IMG/VR virus record: IMGVR_UViG_3300020180_000818 | Location: 1 to 46,257 of that record | Direction: 5' to 3' (one strand) | DNA: 46,257 nt | Source of the DNA: a virus | In this document: positions 29,231 to 39,144 of the stretch, piece by piece | Numbering within the stretch: the first letter of the stretch is position 1 | Layout: each line of letters opens with the position of its first letter | Position numbers and translations under genes: made by a program | The notes under the pieces: model-generated | Told to the model about the DNA's origin: nothing | The model's database searches: none | What the model saw: the letters and a program-made list of their open reading frames with translations, nothing else

Positions 29231-29883
29231 TACTCTTTATCCTGGCCCACTTCCGCCAGAAGTGCGGCTTTGATCTCTTGCTGGGTAGCATCACTAATAA
29301 CAACCTCGTTGCCACCATTGCCGTTCGATTGAACAGTAACAGATACCAAAGGAACGCCAGAACCCACTGCTTGCCCTTGGTTTGAGCTGCCTTTGCCGTT
29401 GCTTCCAGGGGGAGCCATGAGGGTCTGTAGGATGTTTACCACCTGCCCATACCCCATCACGCTCTTTGGAATGCAGTCTGGAGCCTTCTCCTTTTCAGGA
29501 TTAGCGATGTAGGTCATGATCTCTTTACGCCACTTGATATGCGTTGCGGCCACCAGCTCGGAAAGGAACTTAATCGATTCAAGGCGAGCAGTTAGAGCCT
29601 TTTCTAGCGTATTGTTTTGGATCTCTTTACGGTAAGCGTCACGCAGCTTGTCCCAGTCGTAGTGCGCCCGTGCAAACAGAAGCATCTCCAGCGAATACTC
29701 GGGGAACATCTTGTGGATCTCTTGGCAGGTATATCCAAGCAAGTAGATCTCACCAAAACGATCAGCGCGAAGCTTCGATAGCCCAGGCTTTCCGTTTTCA
29801 AGCCAGTTCGTCAGCAAGGCGACCTCTTCTTCGTTAAGCCCCTTCTCCGCAAGCTCTGGGTATTTTACGATCTCATCGCTCAT
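29230..29883 (-). CDS. Probable small terminase subunit
   Basis: A 217-residue protein just upstream of and overlapping the large subunit by one base. The N-terminal part, with YLLGYTCQEIHKMFPEYSLEML, looks like a DNA-binding helix-turn-helix, followed by helices and a flexible Gly/Ser-rich tail. This matches the position and build of small terminase subunits. Confidence 0.65.
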   Translation of the reverse strand: MSDEIVKYPELAEKGLNEEEVALLTNWLENGKPGLSKLRADRFGEIYLLGYTCQEIHKMFPEYSLEMLLFARAHYDWDKLRDAYRKEIQNNTLEKALTARLESIKFLSELVAATHIKWRKEIMTYIANPEKEKAPDCIPKSVMGYGQVVNILQTLMAPPGSNGKGSSNQGQAVGSGVPLVSVTVQSNGNGGNEVVISDATQQEIKAALLAEVGQDKE

Positions 29884-30398
29884 ACAATCTCGATTGATAA
29901 ATTAAAGTTTCCTGGCAAATAGGTCTTGGCGAGTGAAATAATCGCATCATCGACTCCTACTGGAGCCCCCATCCAGGCCCACCAAAGCATCCTGATGCGC
30001 TTCCAAACTTCACCGCTAGATTCTTTTGCGGATTTGTATTTCTTCCAGCGAAAAGAATAATAAGGGCTTAGTGATATTTTATATTTGATACCAGCGGCGG
30101 CGTTATGCTGATCAACCTCAAGGGCCACTTTCGTAACTCCCTTTTGGGCGTAGCCGTACATCATGAGCGTTTGCACGGAAGTTTCCGGCAATACACCAGC
30201 CGATAAAAGCCAGTTCTCCGCTAAATACCTTTCGGTGCTCTCATTTAGTGAAGATAGCTCCTGCGGCAGCGAGTACGATATCGGTGGAACATCTCCAATT
30301 TCTTGACTTAATGAACGATTCAAGTTTCTCTCTCTTATCTCCGCGTTCTCTAAAGAGTTCGTGCGGGACTTCTCCCCTTTCAGGAATGAGCCCATCAA
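29880..30398 (-). CDS. Protein of unknown function, start uncertain
   Basis: The longest frame is 172 residues. Its first 50 codons lie over the end of the SbcD-like gene in another frame and lack a ribosome site. Residues from about 51 (STERYLAENWLLSAGVL onward) look like real protein. A TTG at 30191 is the only standard start in the non-overlapping part. It overlaps the next gene by four bases. Unrecognised. Confidence 0.45.
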   Translation of the reverse strand: MMGSFLKGEKSRTNSLENAEIRERNLNRSLSQEIGDVPPISYSLPQELSSLNESTERYLAENWLLSAGVLPETSVQTLMMYGYAQKGVTKVALEVDQHNAAAGIKYKISLSPYYSFRWKKYKSAKESSGEVWKRIRMLWWAWMGAPVGVDDAIISLAKTYLPGNFNLSIEIV

Positions 30399-31245
30399 CC
30401 ACTCTACGGACCTTCTTACGAAAGTCCTTTACCCTTTGATCCTTCCAAAATGCGGCGATTTCAGATGGAGTTCCCTTGGACACAAACTTATAGCTGGTCG
30501 TTGGGCTGGGACTCGGAAGCTCATCGGCCAAAGAGCCAATGCCACCCGTAACTATTTCATATCTAGGCATTCCTAGATCATGCTCTTCTATTAATTGATA
30601 ACCTGTGGAAGTCAGATCGACCGTAAAAACACTGGTTTGATATCCAGCATCAGCAAAAGAGTGCTGAAAGGGAACTCCTGGATACCAGACATTACCAAAT
30701 TCCTGACGTTTATGGATGTGCCCGGAAACTACCGAAGCAAGGTGTCGTATGCACTCAGTGTCAGCGCCATGAGGGTCAAGATAACCACTACCAAACTCAG
30801 CCCCGTGGAAAGACTGATGGCAAACAAGAGTGCTATTCGCAGGGATACTTTTGCATATTTTTTCAAATTCATCGTTGTTCCTAATGAACGGAAGATAGTA
30901 GATGCCGTTACGAACCGTAAGCTTATCCACTATGGTCTTCGAGTTCTCTTCTGGCTTAATATATCTCAAGGGCTCCAGAGCATGACTTCCACCGCTTTGA
31001 CCTGCATAGTCATGGTTCCCGACCAAAGCGATAATTGGGGTATTAACTTCACGAAAAAAGTTACACCAAGCCTCAAGAACCTCGGAGCGAATGACCGAAA
31101 ACGTATGAAAGAGGTCGCCCAAAAGAACGACTTCTTCAATATCATTTTTACGAGAAAGCGCGGCCAGGCGCTTCAAGAACGCCCGACCGTCTTCAATTCG
31201 TTGAATAGTGATGTGGGGGTCGCCCACAATCAAGCATCTAGGCAC
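30241..31245 (-). CDS. SbcD/Mre11-like recombination nuclease subunit
   Basis: A 334-residue metallophosphoesterase nuclease. Motifs: VGDPH (Asp9, His11), LLGDLFH (Asp44), VGNHD (Asn77, His78), VCHQS (His143) and SGHIH (His176, His178). It is related to T4 gp47 and SbcD, which process DNA ends with an ATPase partner; no SbcC-like partner is in this window. It follows RecA with an 8-base overlap. Confidence 0.87.
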   Translation of the reverse strand: MPRCLIVGDPHITIQRIEDGRAFLKRLAALSRKNDIEEVVLLGDLFHTFSVIRSEVLEAWCNFFREVNTPIIALVGNHDYAGQSGGSHALEPLRYIKPEENSKTIVDKLTVRNGIYYLPFIRNNDEFEKICKSIPANSTLVCHQSFHGAEFGSGYLDPHGADTECIRHLASVVSGHIHKRQEFGNVWYPGVPFQHSFADAGYQTSVFTVDLTSTGYQLIEEHDLGMPRYEIVTGGIGSLADELPSPSPTTSYKFVSKGTPSEIAAFWKDQRVKDFRKKVRRVVDGLIPERGEVPHELFRERGDKREKLESFIKSRNWRCSTDIVLAAAGAIFTK

Positions 31246-32398
31246 TAATGCCCTCGCGCCTAAAGATCTCCGTCATTATTTTCTTTTGAAGATCAGGGTT
31301 TTGCTCAAGAGCCACAACTAACGCATCGAAACCGTGGAACTTCTCTTCACCAAACTCCCAGTACGCAATCGATGGCTTCATCTCTTTGGTCTTCTTATCC
31401 TCAATCATAGGATGAACGACTACGCCCTGGTTCGTTGCAAGCATCGCCACTTCGTAGCCAGTATCCACAATACCTCTACGGTAATTTACGCGGAGTTCTG
31501 CTTCACGGAATGGAGATCCAAGGTTGTCTTTATCCACTTTAACGCGGATGGTATGACCCTCTTGAACAGGAATCTCACGAATCGACTTGAGATCAGTAGA
31601 GAAAAGCTTAGCGTCTTTTTTCTCCACTCGCTCAACCAGCATCATTACTTCGCAGAAGTGCTTCAATGCCTGACCGCTAGGGACAACCCATTTTTTATTC
31701 TGATACTTCACTTCATCTGGGTTCATGTTCATGTTTACTTGTTGAACCAAGAACGTGGTAATGTCGTGAGTGCGGATCAATGGCAAGATCGAGCGCAGGG
31801 CCGGGTTAAGATACTTGGACAAATCGCCCATGATATCTTTCTCGACAGTTCCTGCGGCCACCTCTTTAGCTCCTTGAATACCCTTGATGGAGTCGATCAC
31901 AAGCCCGCGAATGGGTGCGCCCTGCTCAATCATATACGCCATGCCGGGGCCACCCTTAGATCCATCACTGTTAGTGAATACGGAATCCATCGAGGTAATC
32001 CAATCGAATACGTCGTGAAGACTATTCACCTGACGAATCAAAAGGCGCTTAGGATCTACTCCGAGAGGGAGAAGTCTAGCGGGCGTAGGCGGGCGAAACT
32101 CAGTCGTGATCAGAACACAAAAGGCTTCTGGATCTTCTTGATGGATAGCAGCTACGCCAACCATCGAGATAAAAGACTTACCGCTACCTTCTGGTCCATA
32201 CAAACACGCAGCCATACCCTTACGGAAACCGCCAGACAAGGCCCAGTTCAGCGTCGGGCTCTTGGTCGTTACGTGCCCCTTTGAGACAACGCCTTCCGCG
32301 ATGATGTTCTTTTCATCTTTCGCAAACATTGAAAGCCAATCGGTCTTCTTCTTTTTATCGTCATTATCATCTTTTTTCATAACTACTTGTGCTTCCAT
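31238..32398 (-). CDS. RecA/UvsX-like recombinase
   Basis: A 386-residue protein. Walker A is GPEGSGKS (68-75). A Walker-B-like strand is IRGLVIDSI, and the L2-type segment is VVPSGQALKHFCEVMMLVER. A Lys/Asp-rich N-terminus precedes the ATPase core. It should form filaments on ssDNA and pair homologous strands. Neighbours are the SbcD-like nuclease and an ssDNA-binding protein, a standard recombination-replication module. Amber stop. Confidence 0.9.
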   Translation of the reverse strand: MEAQVVMKKDDNDDKKKKTDWLSMFAKDEKNIIAEGVVSKGHVTTKSPTLNWALSGGFRKGMAACLYGPEGSGKSFISMVGVAAIHQEDPEAFCVLITTEFRPPTPARLLPLGVDPKRLLIRQVNSLHDVFDWITSMDSVFTNSDGSKGGPGMAYMIEQGAPIRGLVIDSIKGIQGAKEVAAGTVEKDIMGDLSKYLNPALRSILPLIRTHDITTFLVQQVNMNMNPDEVKYQNKKWVVPSGQALKHFCEVMMLVERVEKKDAKLFSTDLKSIREIPVQEGHTIRVKVDKDNLGSPFREAELRVNYRRGIVDTGYEVAMLATNQGVVVHPMIEDKKTKEMKPSIAYWEFGEEKFHGFDALVVALEQNPDLQKKIMTEIFRREGISA

Positions 32399-32944
32399 TT
32401 ATTGTCCATTCGGGCCGCTCGATAGAGCAGTCGCTGATCCGCGAGGATCTTTGGTTTGGTCGTATATTCTTCTTGTGGCGTCGTAAGCAGATTGAAAGCT
32501 GAACACTAGATTGTTGAAATATTCTCTCAAGCTCATCCAGTACGCTTCTTGCTCAGACGCTTTAATGTATTCGAGATCCATATCAGCGTAAGCACCACCA
32601 GCCGCATCACTGTACTTGATGCCGCGAGCCCTTAAGAAATCAGGAGCGCGGTCAAACTTAGCGATTGCGTGTTGCATCTTTCGATCACGATGGGCCGTCT
32701 CAAAGCGATAGTTAGCATTCGAGTAGAATCTCGAAGCCAGCTCCTTCGCCTTTAAGAAGTCCGACATAAACGTAGGAGCATTCATGGAGTTTACTGTTGG
32801 CAGCATCTCGATTAACACCAGATAAGACTTAAGTGCTTCTTGACCTTTTAAGATCGAAGGAAGCACATCAGTCAAGTCGGTGTTTTGGAAAAAAGGGTCT
32901 GGGGAATAAACCCCAGACCCAGAGGCATCACTCTTCACCTGCAT
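32399..32944 (-). CDS. Protein of unknown function in the recombination module
   Basis: A 181-residue, mostly helical protein (SEQEAYWMSLREYFNNLVFSF near the C-terminus). It lies between the ssDNA-binding protein and RecA-like genes and could be a mediator, in the position of T4 UvsY, but no motif proves it. Confidence 0.55.
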   Translation of the reverse strand: MQVKSDASGSGVYSPDPFFQNTDLTDVLPSILKGQEALKSYLVLIEMLPTVNSMNAPTFMSDFLKAKELASRFYSNANYRFETAHRDRKMQHAIAKFDRAPDFLRARGIKYSDAAGGAYADMDLEYIKASEQEAYWMSLREYFNNLVFSFQSAYDATRRIYDQTKDPRGSATALSSGPNGQ

Positions 32945-32955
32945 ATCTATTGCCT

Positions 32956-33888
32956 CTAACCTTTTTGCTGAGCCTCAAGCGAACGAAGTCGCTCCATCTC
33001 AGCGGAAATATTTGGAGCACTGAATTTTGGAATATCATCTTCTACTGCTGGAGCAGAAGCGATAGGAGCAGCAGCTGCGGCGGGAACCGTCGATCCACCA
33101 ACCGCCTTAGCTTTTTGAGGAACAGGCTTGCCATCAAGATACCCTTGCAACTCAGCAGCCGTGCGCGACTCATAAAGACTGTGGATGTCGTACAGAGGGC
33201 CGGTGGCCCCATTGAGCTGAGCCTGGATGCGCTTAGCTAGATCAGCATTGATCGGAGTGCGGTCAATCTTCTCAAGTTGCTCACCTTCAACCATCACGGT
33301 AACTCGCTTGAAGTCTACTTTGTAAGTAGTATCCAAACCTTTTCCATCACGACTGAACTGATACCAAACTGGAGCAGCTAAGTTACAAGGATCGATTCCT
33401 TTTTGATTCACAGTCTCGGCGATCTTCTTACGAAGCTCGTCATGCGCAGTTACACCAATCTCAAGAATAACAACGCGACCATCAACGGTCACAGCGTTAT
33501 ACAAGAAATTGTTCTTGCGCTTAAAGTCGATAACAAACTTGGTTAGACCTTCGATCTCCTCTTTAGATCCGCCAGTGTCTTTTAGGCGCTTGATACGATC
33601 TTCCGCCTCAAACACGCGCTTGCAGATTGGACAAAATTTTTCTTCTGGGTAGGAGCAAGATACAGGCTTTGGCTTTCCATTCTCACCAATCAATCCCCAG
33701 TGGATTACAAACTTGTGATGGAGAGCGCCACCGTGATCTTTTCCGTAAGGTGGCATGATCGCATAAGATTGAACCCCTTTGATTCGCTCTTTTACGATGT
33801 TGTTTTCAGATCCTTGCTGGGCTTTATCATCCAGGGTTCCAAGGTCGAAACTAAGGGTAGGCATTTGTGTTGTCATTTTATTTTCCAT
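32956..33888 (-). CDS. Single-stranded DNA-binding protein, gp32-like
   Basis: A 310-residue protein. A zinc site is suggested by His63, Cys78, Cys86 and Cys89 (HHKFVIHWG, then FCPICKRV), as in T4 gp32. The OB-type core contains FLYNAVTVDGRVVILEIG. A Pro/Ala-rich linker and acidic, helical tail follow, as expected for partner binding. It overlaps the previous gene by 16 bases. Amber stop. Confidence 0.75.
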   Translation of the reverse strand: MENKMTTQMPTLSFDLGTLDDKAQQGSENNIVKERIKGVQSYAIMPPYGKDHGGALHHKFVIHWGLIGENGKPKPVSCSYPEEKFCPICKRVFEAEDRIKRLKDTGGSKEEIEGLTKFVIDFKRKNNFLYNAVTVDGRVVILEIGVTAHDELRKKIAETVNQKGIDPCNLAAPVWYQFSRDGKGLDTTYKVDFKRVTVMVEGEQLEKIDRTPINADLAKRIQAQLNGATGPLYDIHSLYESRTAAELQGYLDGKPVPQKAKAVGGSTVPAAAAAPIASAPAVEDDIPKFSAPNISAEMERLRSLEAQQKG

Positions 33889-34487
33889 TTCTCTTTCAAT
33901 TCGCTCATTACTTTAATTGTTTCTTCATTTACATTGTCCGTTTTCTGAGCCAATACATCTGCCACATCAGAGATACTCTCATCGCCCTCAGCCACTTGAA
34001 CAACCGCGAGCATGTCTCCATACACCGCCTTCAATGCTTCGAGATCGTTGAGTGTTACATCTTTGACTAGATAGACACCTCGACCAGAATTGACCATTCG
34101 CTCTAAGAGAAGGCTTTTCAACCATCCCTCACCGTATGCTTTCGCGCCGACCTTCTTCTCGAAGAACTCCAGTAGTTCTCTCGGGGTCTGAAACGTAGCT
34201 CCAACAAACTCGCTAACTCCAAAAACTCCGCGTCCCATTTTTGAATAAAATGTGCGGGGCTCGTGGGCCGTTATTGTGATTGCCGAAGGAAACTTTTCAT
34301 CACTCGAAAGAGACTCAAAACTGAGATCCCTCTTGAATATTTCCGACAGGTTTTCATACAAGACCGAATACGAAGATAGTACGCCAGAAATGGCAGAGTG
34401 GGCCTTCATCACTTCTTCCATTTCCTTAATAAATTCAGTCGGTTGACCTACTATCGATATAAATCTTTTAAATGTGTTTTGCGTCAT
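33873..34487 (-). CDS. Protein of unknown function
   Basis: A 204-residue soluble protein (FISIVGQPTEFIKEMEEV near the start, WKIK at the end), with no motif I recognise. It is located between the polymerase-side genes and the ssDNA-binding protein. Confidence 0.6.
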   Translation of the reverse strand: MTQNTFKRFISIVGQPTEFIKEMEEVMKAHSAISGVLSSYSVLYENLSEIFKRDLSFESLSSDEKFPSAITITAHEPRTFYSKMGRGVFGVSEFVGATFQTPRELLEFFEKKVGAKAYGEGWLKSLLLERMVNSGRGVYLVKDVTLNDLEALKAVYGDMLAVVQVAEGDESISDVADVLAQKTDNVNEETIKVMSELKEKWKIK

Positions 34488-34910
34488 TTATTCCTCACAA
34501 AAGTCCAGGTAAGAGACCTGGCTTTTTTCATCAATACGAGCCACTGGTGGCCAATACATCTTGTTCTTTTTTACAAACTTCTCGTTACGCCCAACCACGC
34601 TATATGCATGAGCCTCGTCATCGTATTGAACAATGTCCGTTTCAATTTTTCTTAGGTTGAGAAATAGGTTTTTAACTTCTCGTTGAAACCAAGGCTCGCA
34701 AGAGTTCATTTCTGTTTCTCGCTGTCCTTCGGTTTCGCAGTAAGTTCTTCGGCTGAGCCGATAGAAGTGTTTCGATCCGTCCATCAGGGGAACGCGAACA
34801 AAAATATAAGATTCAACTTCCTTTGATAAAACATCTACCGTATGCTGAATACACGCAGATACCTGCGTCTCGGCTAGAGTTCCTTTATCACATCGACGTT
34901 CATGCTCCAT
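34488..34910 (-). CDS. Protein of unknown function
   Basis: A 140-residue protein beginning MEHERRCDKG. It has scattered cysteines and a YWPPVARID segment. A phage promoter motif 60 bases upstream (34970-34987) lies in the polymerase gene, which it overlaps by 37 bases. Confidence 0.6.
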   Translation of the reverse strand: MEHERRCDKGTLAETQVSACIQHTVDVLSKEVESYIFVRVPLMDGSKHFYRLSRRTYCETEGQRETEMNSCEPWFQREVKNLFLNLRKIETDIVQYDDEAHAYSVVGRNEKFVKKNKMYWPPVARIDEKSQVSYLDFCEE

Positions 34911-37900
34911 TTACCTGGCTCCCTAGCGGGCTGTACGGAGCCCACACAAAATAAAATCGTGTTCTCCTTTATTGTACGCTTTTGTTCATACAGCCTCGGC
35001 CAGAGCACGCACTCCACGGTGTCACCATCATTAGTCAAGTAAATCTTCAAAGCCTTCACGTTTTTCTTGGTCTTTTTATCTCGATACTCAAACTCTTCTA
35101 TTTTTTGAACCAAGCCAGCCCAGCCAGCCTGAAACTTCCGACCATTCTCTTGCGAAAATTTATAAAGAGTCTCTACTTTATAAATATTACGCACCACGAC
35201 AGGACTACCGATCTTTTCATCGCGGTATGTCACAACGCCAGGCTTTGGCCCGAACATGAATTGATGCTGCTCGAATAGCTTTTGAAACGAGTCATACACA
35301 TCGATGCGATAGATTGGCAGAGAGCGCATCTTGATGATCTCGTGCTCCAGGGAGTCCATGTAGAGCTGTGGGATCTCCAGGGTAGGCTCGATAAGCATTT
35401 GCTCTTCCGCCGCAAGGCGAAGGGCCTCGCCCCTCTTAGGCATACCGCTTTCGTCTTTCCCTATTTTTAAAGACATAGCCCGCTTTAGGTAATGATACTG
35501 CCTCATGAGATCCACCGGCTTTTTGGTGGGCTCCACTTGAGAAAACATCCCGCAAATAATAAGCGAGTGCATCACAGATTGATTTACCTGCTGGCGATTA
35601 ATGCGGTCAAAGAAGTCCTGGAAGCTGAGGAAGTCGCCCTTAATGCGCTCTTTTTGAATCGCAGCACAAGCCGAATCCCCAATGCCGTCAATGAGGTAAA
35701 GAGGTGAGTGGATATTTCCATCATCACGCAGCTCAAACGCATCCGATGGCCCATTAATATGAGGCATGATCAAAACGTCTTTTACGGCTGCGGCGTAACC
35801 CTTTTCTTTAATATCTTCCACCTTGGCGTTTTGGAGTACAGCCGTCCACCACTCAAGCGGATAGTAGTGCTTCAAGAACATGCACTGATAGGCGACGGTC
35901 GCGTAGCTCGCAGAGTGGGCGCGGTTGAACGAATAAGAGGCAGAGGCGATACATAGGTTCACAAACACTTCAACCTGGTTCTCTGTCCATCCTCGTGAGC
36001 GTAATCGCTCTTTGAGTTCGGGGATCAGCTTCTCCATGTCGTTACGTTTCTTTTTACCAACCATCTCCCGAACCTGATCGGCTTCTTCTGGAGAATACCC
36101 AGCGAGATCAGAAAACATTTGCTGTAACTGCTCCTGGAATACGGCCACCCCATAAGTGTCTTTTAGAATGGGCTCCATATCTGGGTGGGCATAAGTAACC
36201 GGCATCGTTCCATTCTTACGGCGAATGTACGCCTCGGTCATCGTTGTTTTTCCATCTTCAATTTTTGCCCCAAGAGGGCCTGGGCGAACAAGGGCCACCA
36301 CGGCGCTACCGTCATTAAGATTGCGCGGCTTGATACGAATACAGTGTTCTGTAAGCAAGGGCGTATTCATTTGAAACACCGCTTCGGTAAGCCCTAAATC
36401 GAAGTTTTTATAAACGTCTTCTTCATCGGGAAGCGAATACATATCAAGCATTCGCCCGTCTTTCATCGGCAATGTCTCTACCGCAAGATCTCCTTGCCAG
36501 ATATTGAACTCCTGCTTATTAAAAACAAACTTCTCTTTCCAAATATTATGGCCCAGGCGCTTTTGCACCAAGCGGATACAGTTCGAGATATCGAGAAGAG
36601 TATTCACTCGGAGAAGATCGAACTTGATCAGCCCGGCTTTCTCGGCATTGTTCGCAGTAAATTGAGTACAGACGTGCCCGCTAATCGTACAGGTAGGAGA
36701 AGAATCAGAAATTGGGCGATCCGAAATAAAATAAGCAGAAGCATGGCGACTTACAGAACGAGGAACGCCAAGAAGCTTCTGAACCATGTCGAATACTTCT
36801 GGGTTTGCATCAAAGAACTTCTTGAGCGCAGCGTCACGATCTAGGTAGCCTTCGTGCTCGTTGCCGTCGTCATCCGTATAGCCCAAGAGAAACTTGATAT
36901 CCGAAACGCCCTGTGGGGTCTGTTCGATATTTTTGGTGAGCTTATTAATAACCTCATCGCCAGAGTTAACCTTTAAGATTACTCGGCAAGCATCCTTAAT
37001 GGCGCTTTTTACTTTGAGAGTGCCGTGCGTAGAGCACTGTGCGAAACGGTCGCCATAAACCTCAGAGAGCTTCGCAATAAGGGGGTCACGCTCCCCCAAA
37101 TCCCAGTCAATATCGGGAAACTTTCCGCGTTTGAGACGCCCCATCGAGAGGAATCGAGAGAATGGTAGCTTATGAAGAAAGGGATCAAGATGGGTAATCT
37201 TAAGCAGGTAGCAAAGCAAAGATCCTGCTCCCGAACCCCTACCAGGAGCGGAAAGAATAGAATGTTGTCTTGACCATGCCCCCCACTGTTCGAGGAACAA
37301 GAAGTATTTGGAGAAGTCATGGATGCCGTTGTCGCAAATGACCTTAAGCTCTTCCGCCAATCTCTTTTCATAATCTGGATTTCCCCATTTCATGCGCCCG
37401 TGAACCTGAATAGCTCGCATGATCTGAATCTTGAGCTTATCTCCTTCTGGGATATTCGCAACAATAATGTCTTTGTCGATCTTTACTTCCGGCTGTTGCA
37501 GGGAGTCTTTGATCGTAAAGCCCTTGGCGAGATCCGCGATGGCATGATTATTTTCAACAGCATCGGCAAATATAAGTCTTTGCTGCTTGTCTTCACCGTG
37601 AACTGAGCGCCAATGATCCCACGCATCTTGGGTCGTGAGCATGTGATATGAATTGTAGAAGTGCCATCCATCGGGATTACCGTTTTGAAGTAGGACTTTT
37701 TGTGTTTCATATTGCTCTTTCTTAACAAAGTGACTATCCACCGTCATCAGAAGTGGTAGTTTATACTTCTCGGCGATGGCGATGGACAGTATGTTGCAAC
37801 TTTTTTGAACGTCTCCGTCTGGAGAAAAATCTGTACACTCGTTGTGCTTAAATCCCTTGCTGGTGCGATCCCAGTCATGAGTAACCTTATGGGGCATGAC

Positions 37901-38506
37901 CTCTACATAAAGGCGACCACGAAAAACTTCGAGTAGGCGATTTAGGTTTTTTTCAGCGCCTTCTTTTTCTCCGAAGAGGAATGCTTTATTTAAAGCGCCA
38001 ATCAGACACCCAGATCCAAGGATCAATCCCTCGCTGTGCTTAAACAGCTCCTCAAAGCGGATTCTTGGCTTCAACTGTTTTCCACCAAAATAACTAACGA
38101 CTCTTTTTTTAGGAATCCCCTTTTCGGTATACCCCCACACCCCGCCTTCTTCTTCGCCAAAAGAAATAGATCCCAACTTTAATAAATTGCGATACCCCTT
38201 CTCATTGATGGCCCACGCGGTAAGGTGGTAATAATCATAAGGCTTATCTGCGAATTGGTAATCCGCCTCTGGAGATAAATAGAACTCGCATCCAGGCAAA
38301 GGAATAACGCCAGCCTTGTTGGCCTTGTGCATTAGCTCGTTAGCACCAATAGTCCACCCATGATCAGTTACGCCAAGGGCGCTTGCTCCATTCTCCTTAC
38401 ACCACACCAAATACTCGTCAATGGTCGATGCCCCGTCGAGCACAGAGTAAACGGTATGAACGTGGAGTGGGAGGATCTGTTTATTCGTCGGTGCCTGGCT
38501 CATCAT
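34874..38506 (-). CDS. Replicative DNA polymerase, DnaE (Pol III alpha) type
   Basis: A 1210-residue family C polymerase. The N-terminal PHP domain has HVHTVYS (15-21) and TDHG (47-50). The palm has PGRGSGAGS (421-429) and PDIDWD (464-469) with two catalytic Asp residues. Finger and helix-hairpin-helix regions follow (VREMVGKKKRNDMEKL, then FDRINRQQVNQS), and a C-terminal OB-type domain. No exonuclease insertion is seen. It copies the phage genome with the adjacent primase, RecA and ssDNA-binding protein. Amber stop. Confidence 0.93.
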   Translation of the reverse strand: MMSQAPTNKQILPLHVHTVYSVLDGASTIDEYLVWCKENGASALGVTDHGWTIGANELMHKANKAGVIPLPGCEFYLSPEADYQFADKPYDYYHLTAWAINEKGYRNLLKLGSISFGEEEGGVWGYTEKGIPKKRVVSYFGGKQLKPRIRFEELFKHSEGLILGSGCLIGALNKAFLFGEKEGAEKNLNRLLEVFRGRLYVEVMPHKVTHDWDRTSKGFKHNECTDFSPDGDVQKSCNILSIAIAEKYKLPLLMTVDSHFVKKEQYETQKVLLQNGNPDGWHFYNSYHMLTTQDAWDHWRSVHGEDKQQRLIFADAVENNHAIADLAKGFTIKDSLQQPEVKIDKDIIVANIPEGDKLKIQIMRAIQVHGRMKWGNPDYEKRLAEELKVICDNGIHDFSKYFLFLEQWGAWSRQHSILSAPGRGSGAGSLLCYLLKITHLDPFLHKLPFSRFLSMGRLKRGKFPDIDWDLGERDPLIAKLSEVYGDRFAQCSTHGTLKVKSAIKDACRVILKVNSGDEVINKLTKNIEQTPQGVSDIKFLLGYTDDDGNEHEGYLDRDAALKKFFDANPEVFDMVQKLLGVPRSVSRHASAYFISDRPISDSSPTCTISGHVCTQFTANNAEKAGLIKFDLLRVNTLLDISNCIRLVQKRLGHNIWKEKFVFNKQEFNIWQGDLAVETLPMKDGRMLDMYSLPDEEDVYKNFDLGLTEAVFQMNTPLLTEHCIRIKPRNLNDGSAVVALVRPGPLGAKIEDGKTTMTEAYIRRKNGTMPVTYAHPDMEPILKDTYGVAVFQEQLQQMFSDLAGYSPEEADQVREMVGKKKRNDMEKLIPELKERLRSRGWTENQVEVFVNLCIASASYSFNRAHSASYATVAYQCMFLKHYYPLEWWTAVLQNAKVEDIKEKGYAAAVKDVLIMPHINGPSDAFELRDDGNIHSPLYLIDGIGDSACAAIQKERIKGDFLSFQDFFDRINRQQVNQSVMHSLIICGMFSQVEPTKKPVDLMRQYHYLKRAMSLKIGKDESGMPKRGEALRLAAEEQMLIEPTLEIPQLYMDSLEHEIIKMRSLPIYRIDVYDSFQKLFEQHQFMFGPKPGVVTYRDEKIGSPVVVRNIYKVETLYKFSQENGRKFQAGWAGLVQKIEEFEYRDKKTKKNVKALKIYLTNDGDTVECVLWPRLYEQKRTIKENTILFCVGSVQPAREPGKWSMNVDVIKEL
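34970..34987 (-). promoter_or_regulatory. Internal promoter motif
   Basis: Minus-strand GAACAAAAGCGTACAATA (one base off the -10 consensus), near the end of the polymerase gene and before the 34488-34910 gene. Confidence 0.4.
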
Positions 38507-38837
38507 CGGATACTACTTCCAGTTTAGGGCGTTTGGGTTCTGCGATCACTTTACCGTCTTCGATCTCCACCTCTCCGGACTCATTCCTGGAATCCTGGGT
38601 AAGATCCTTTGCGATATCCAGCATAATGTCTGCTGGCTTCTTCCTATAGATCATCGCCAAATTGGTAATGATGGAAGACATAAAAACAACGCCGTGGTTA
38701 TAGTCTCCAGTAAAGGCGCTCTCGACACAAATCTCTTTAGTGTCAACGCCTAAGTCTAAGAAACAAATAAGTAACGGAGAATCGGCGGGATGCTCTTCGT
38801 AGAATATCTCCACCATTTTTTTACTTGTGTCATCCAC
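38481..38837 (-). CDS. Acidic protein of unknown function
   Basis: A 118-residue protein ending in an acidic tail (DDEPGTDE). It overlaps the polymerase start by 26 bases and could be a small replication accessory protein. No motif recognised. Confidence 0.6.
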   Translation of the reverse strand: MDDTSKKMVEIFYEEHPADSPLLICFLDLGVDTKEICVESAFTGDYNHGVVFMSSIITNLAMIYRKKPADIMLDIAKDLTQDSRNESGEVEIEDGKVIAEPKRPKLEVVSDDEPGTDE

Positions 38838-39144
38838 CCGTTACCTCTTTCTGAATGATTGAGGCGATAGTTGGATTCGCCATCACGGCCACTTTGCGCT
38901 CTTGATTGAAACGCATCTGAATCTTTCCGTCTTCTCCACGGAAGTAATCATAGCCAGGGCTATTTACGTATCGGCCAGTAGGAACCAGGTGAGTCCCCTT
39001 GGCCATGGCATCACGATGCTTGGAGACTTCGCCCTTGAGGAGCAACTCGGCTTCTTCCGCCGTGTTTCCTATTGCGCTGAGCAGAGTGCTCGTCTGCTTC
39101 ATTAATCTCGTCGCCTCGTACTTCCCGTCTTCCAGTTTCTTCAT
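38830..39144 (-). CDS. Protein of unknown function
   Basis: A 104-residue protein beginning MKKLEDGKYEATRL, chosen because GAGGAAAAAA directly precedes this ATG; the frame is open further upstream over the sigma-like gene. It is helical at the start and more basic after. It overlaps its upstream neighbour by 134 bases and its downstream one by 8. Confidence 0.55.
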   Translation of the reverse strand: MKKLEDGKYEATRLMKQTSTLLSAIGNTAEEAELLLKGEVSKHRDAMAKGTHLVPTGRYVNSPGYDYFRGEDGKIQMRFNQERKVAVMANPTIASIIQKEVTGG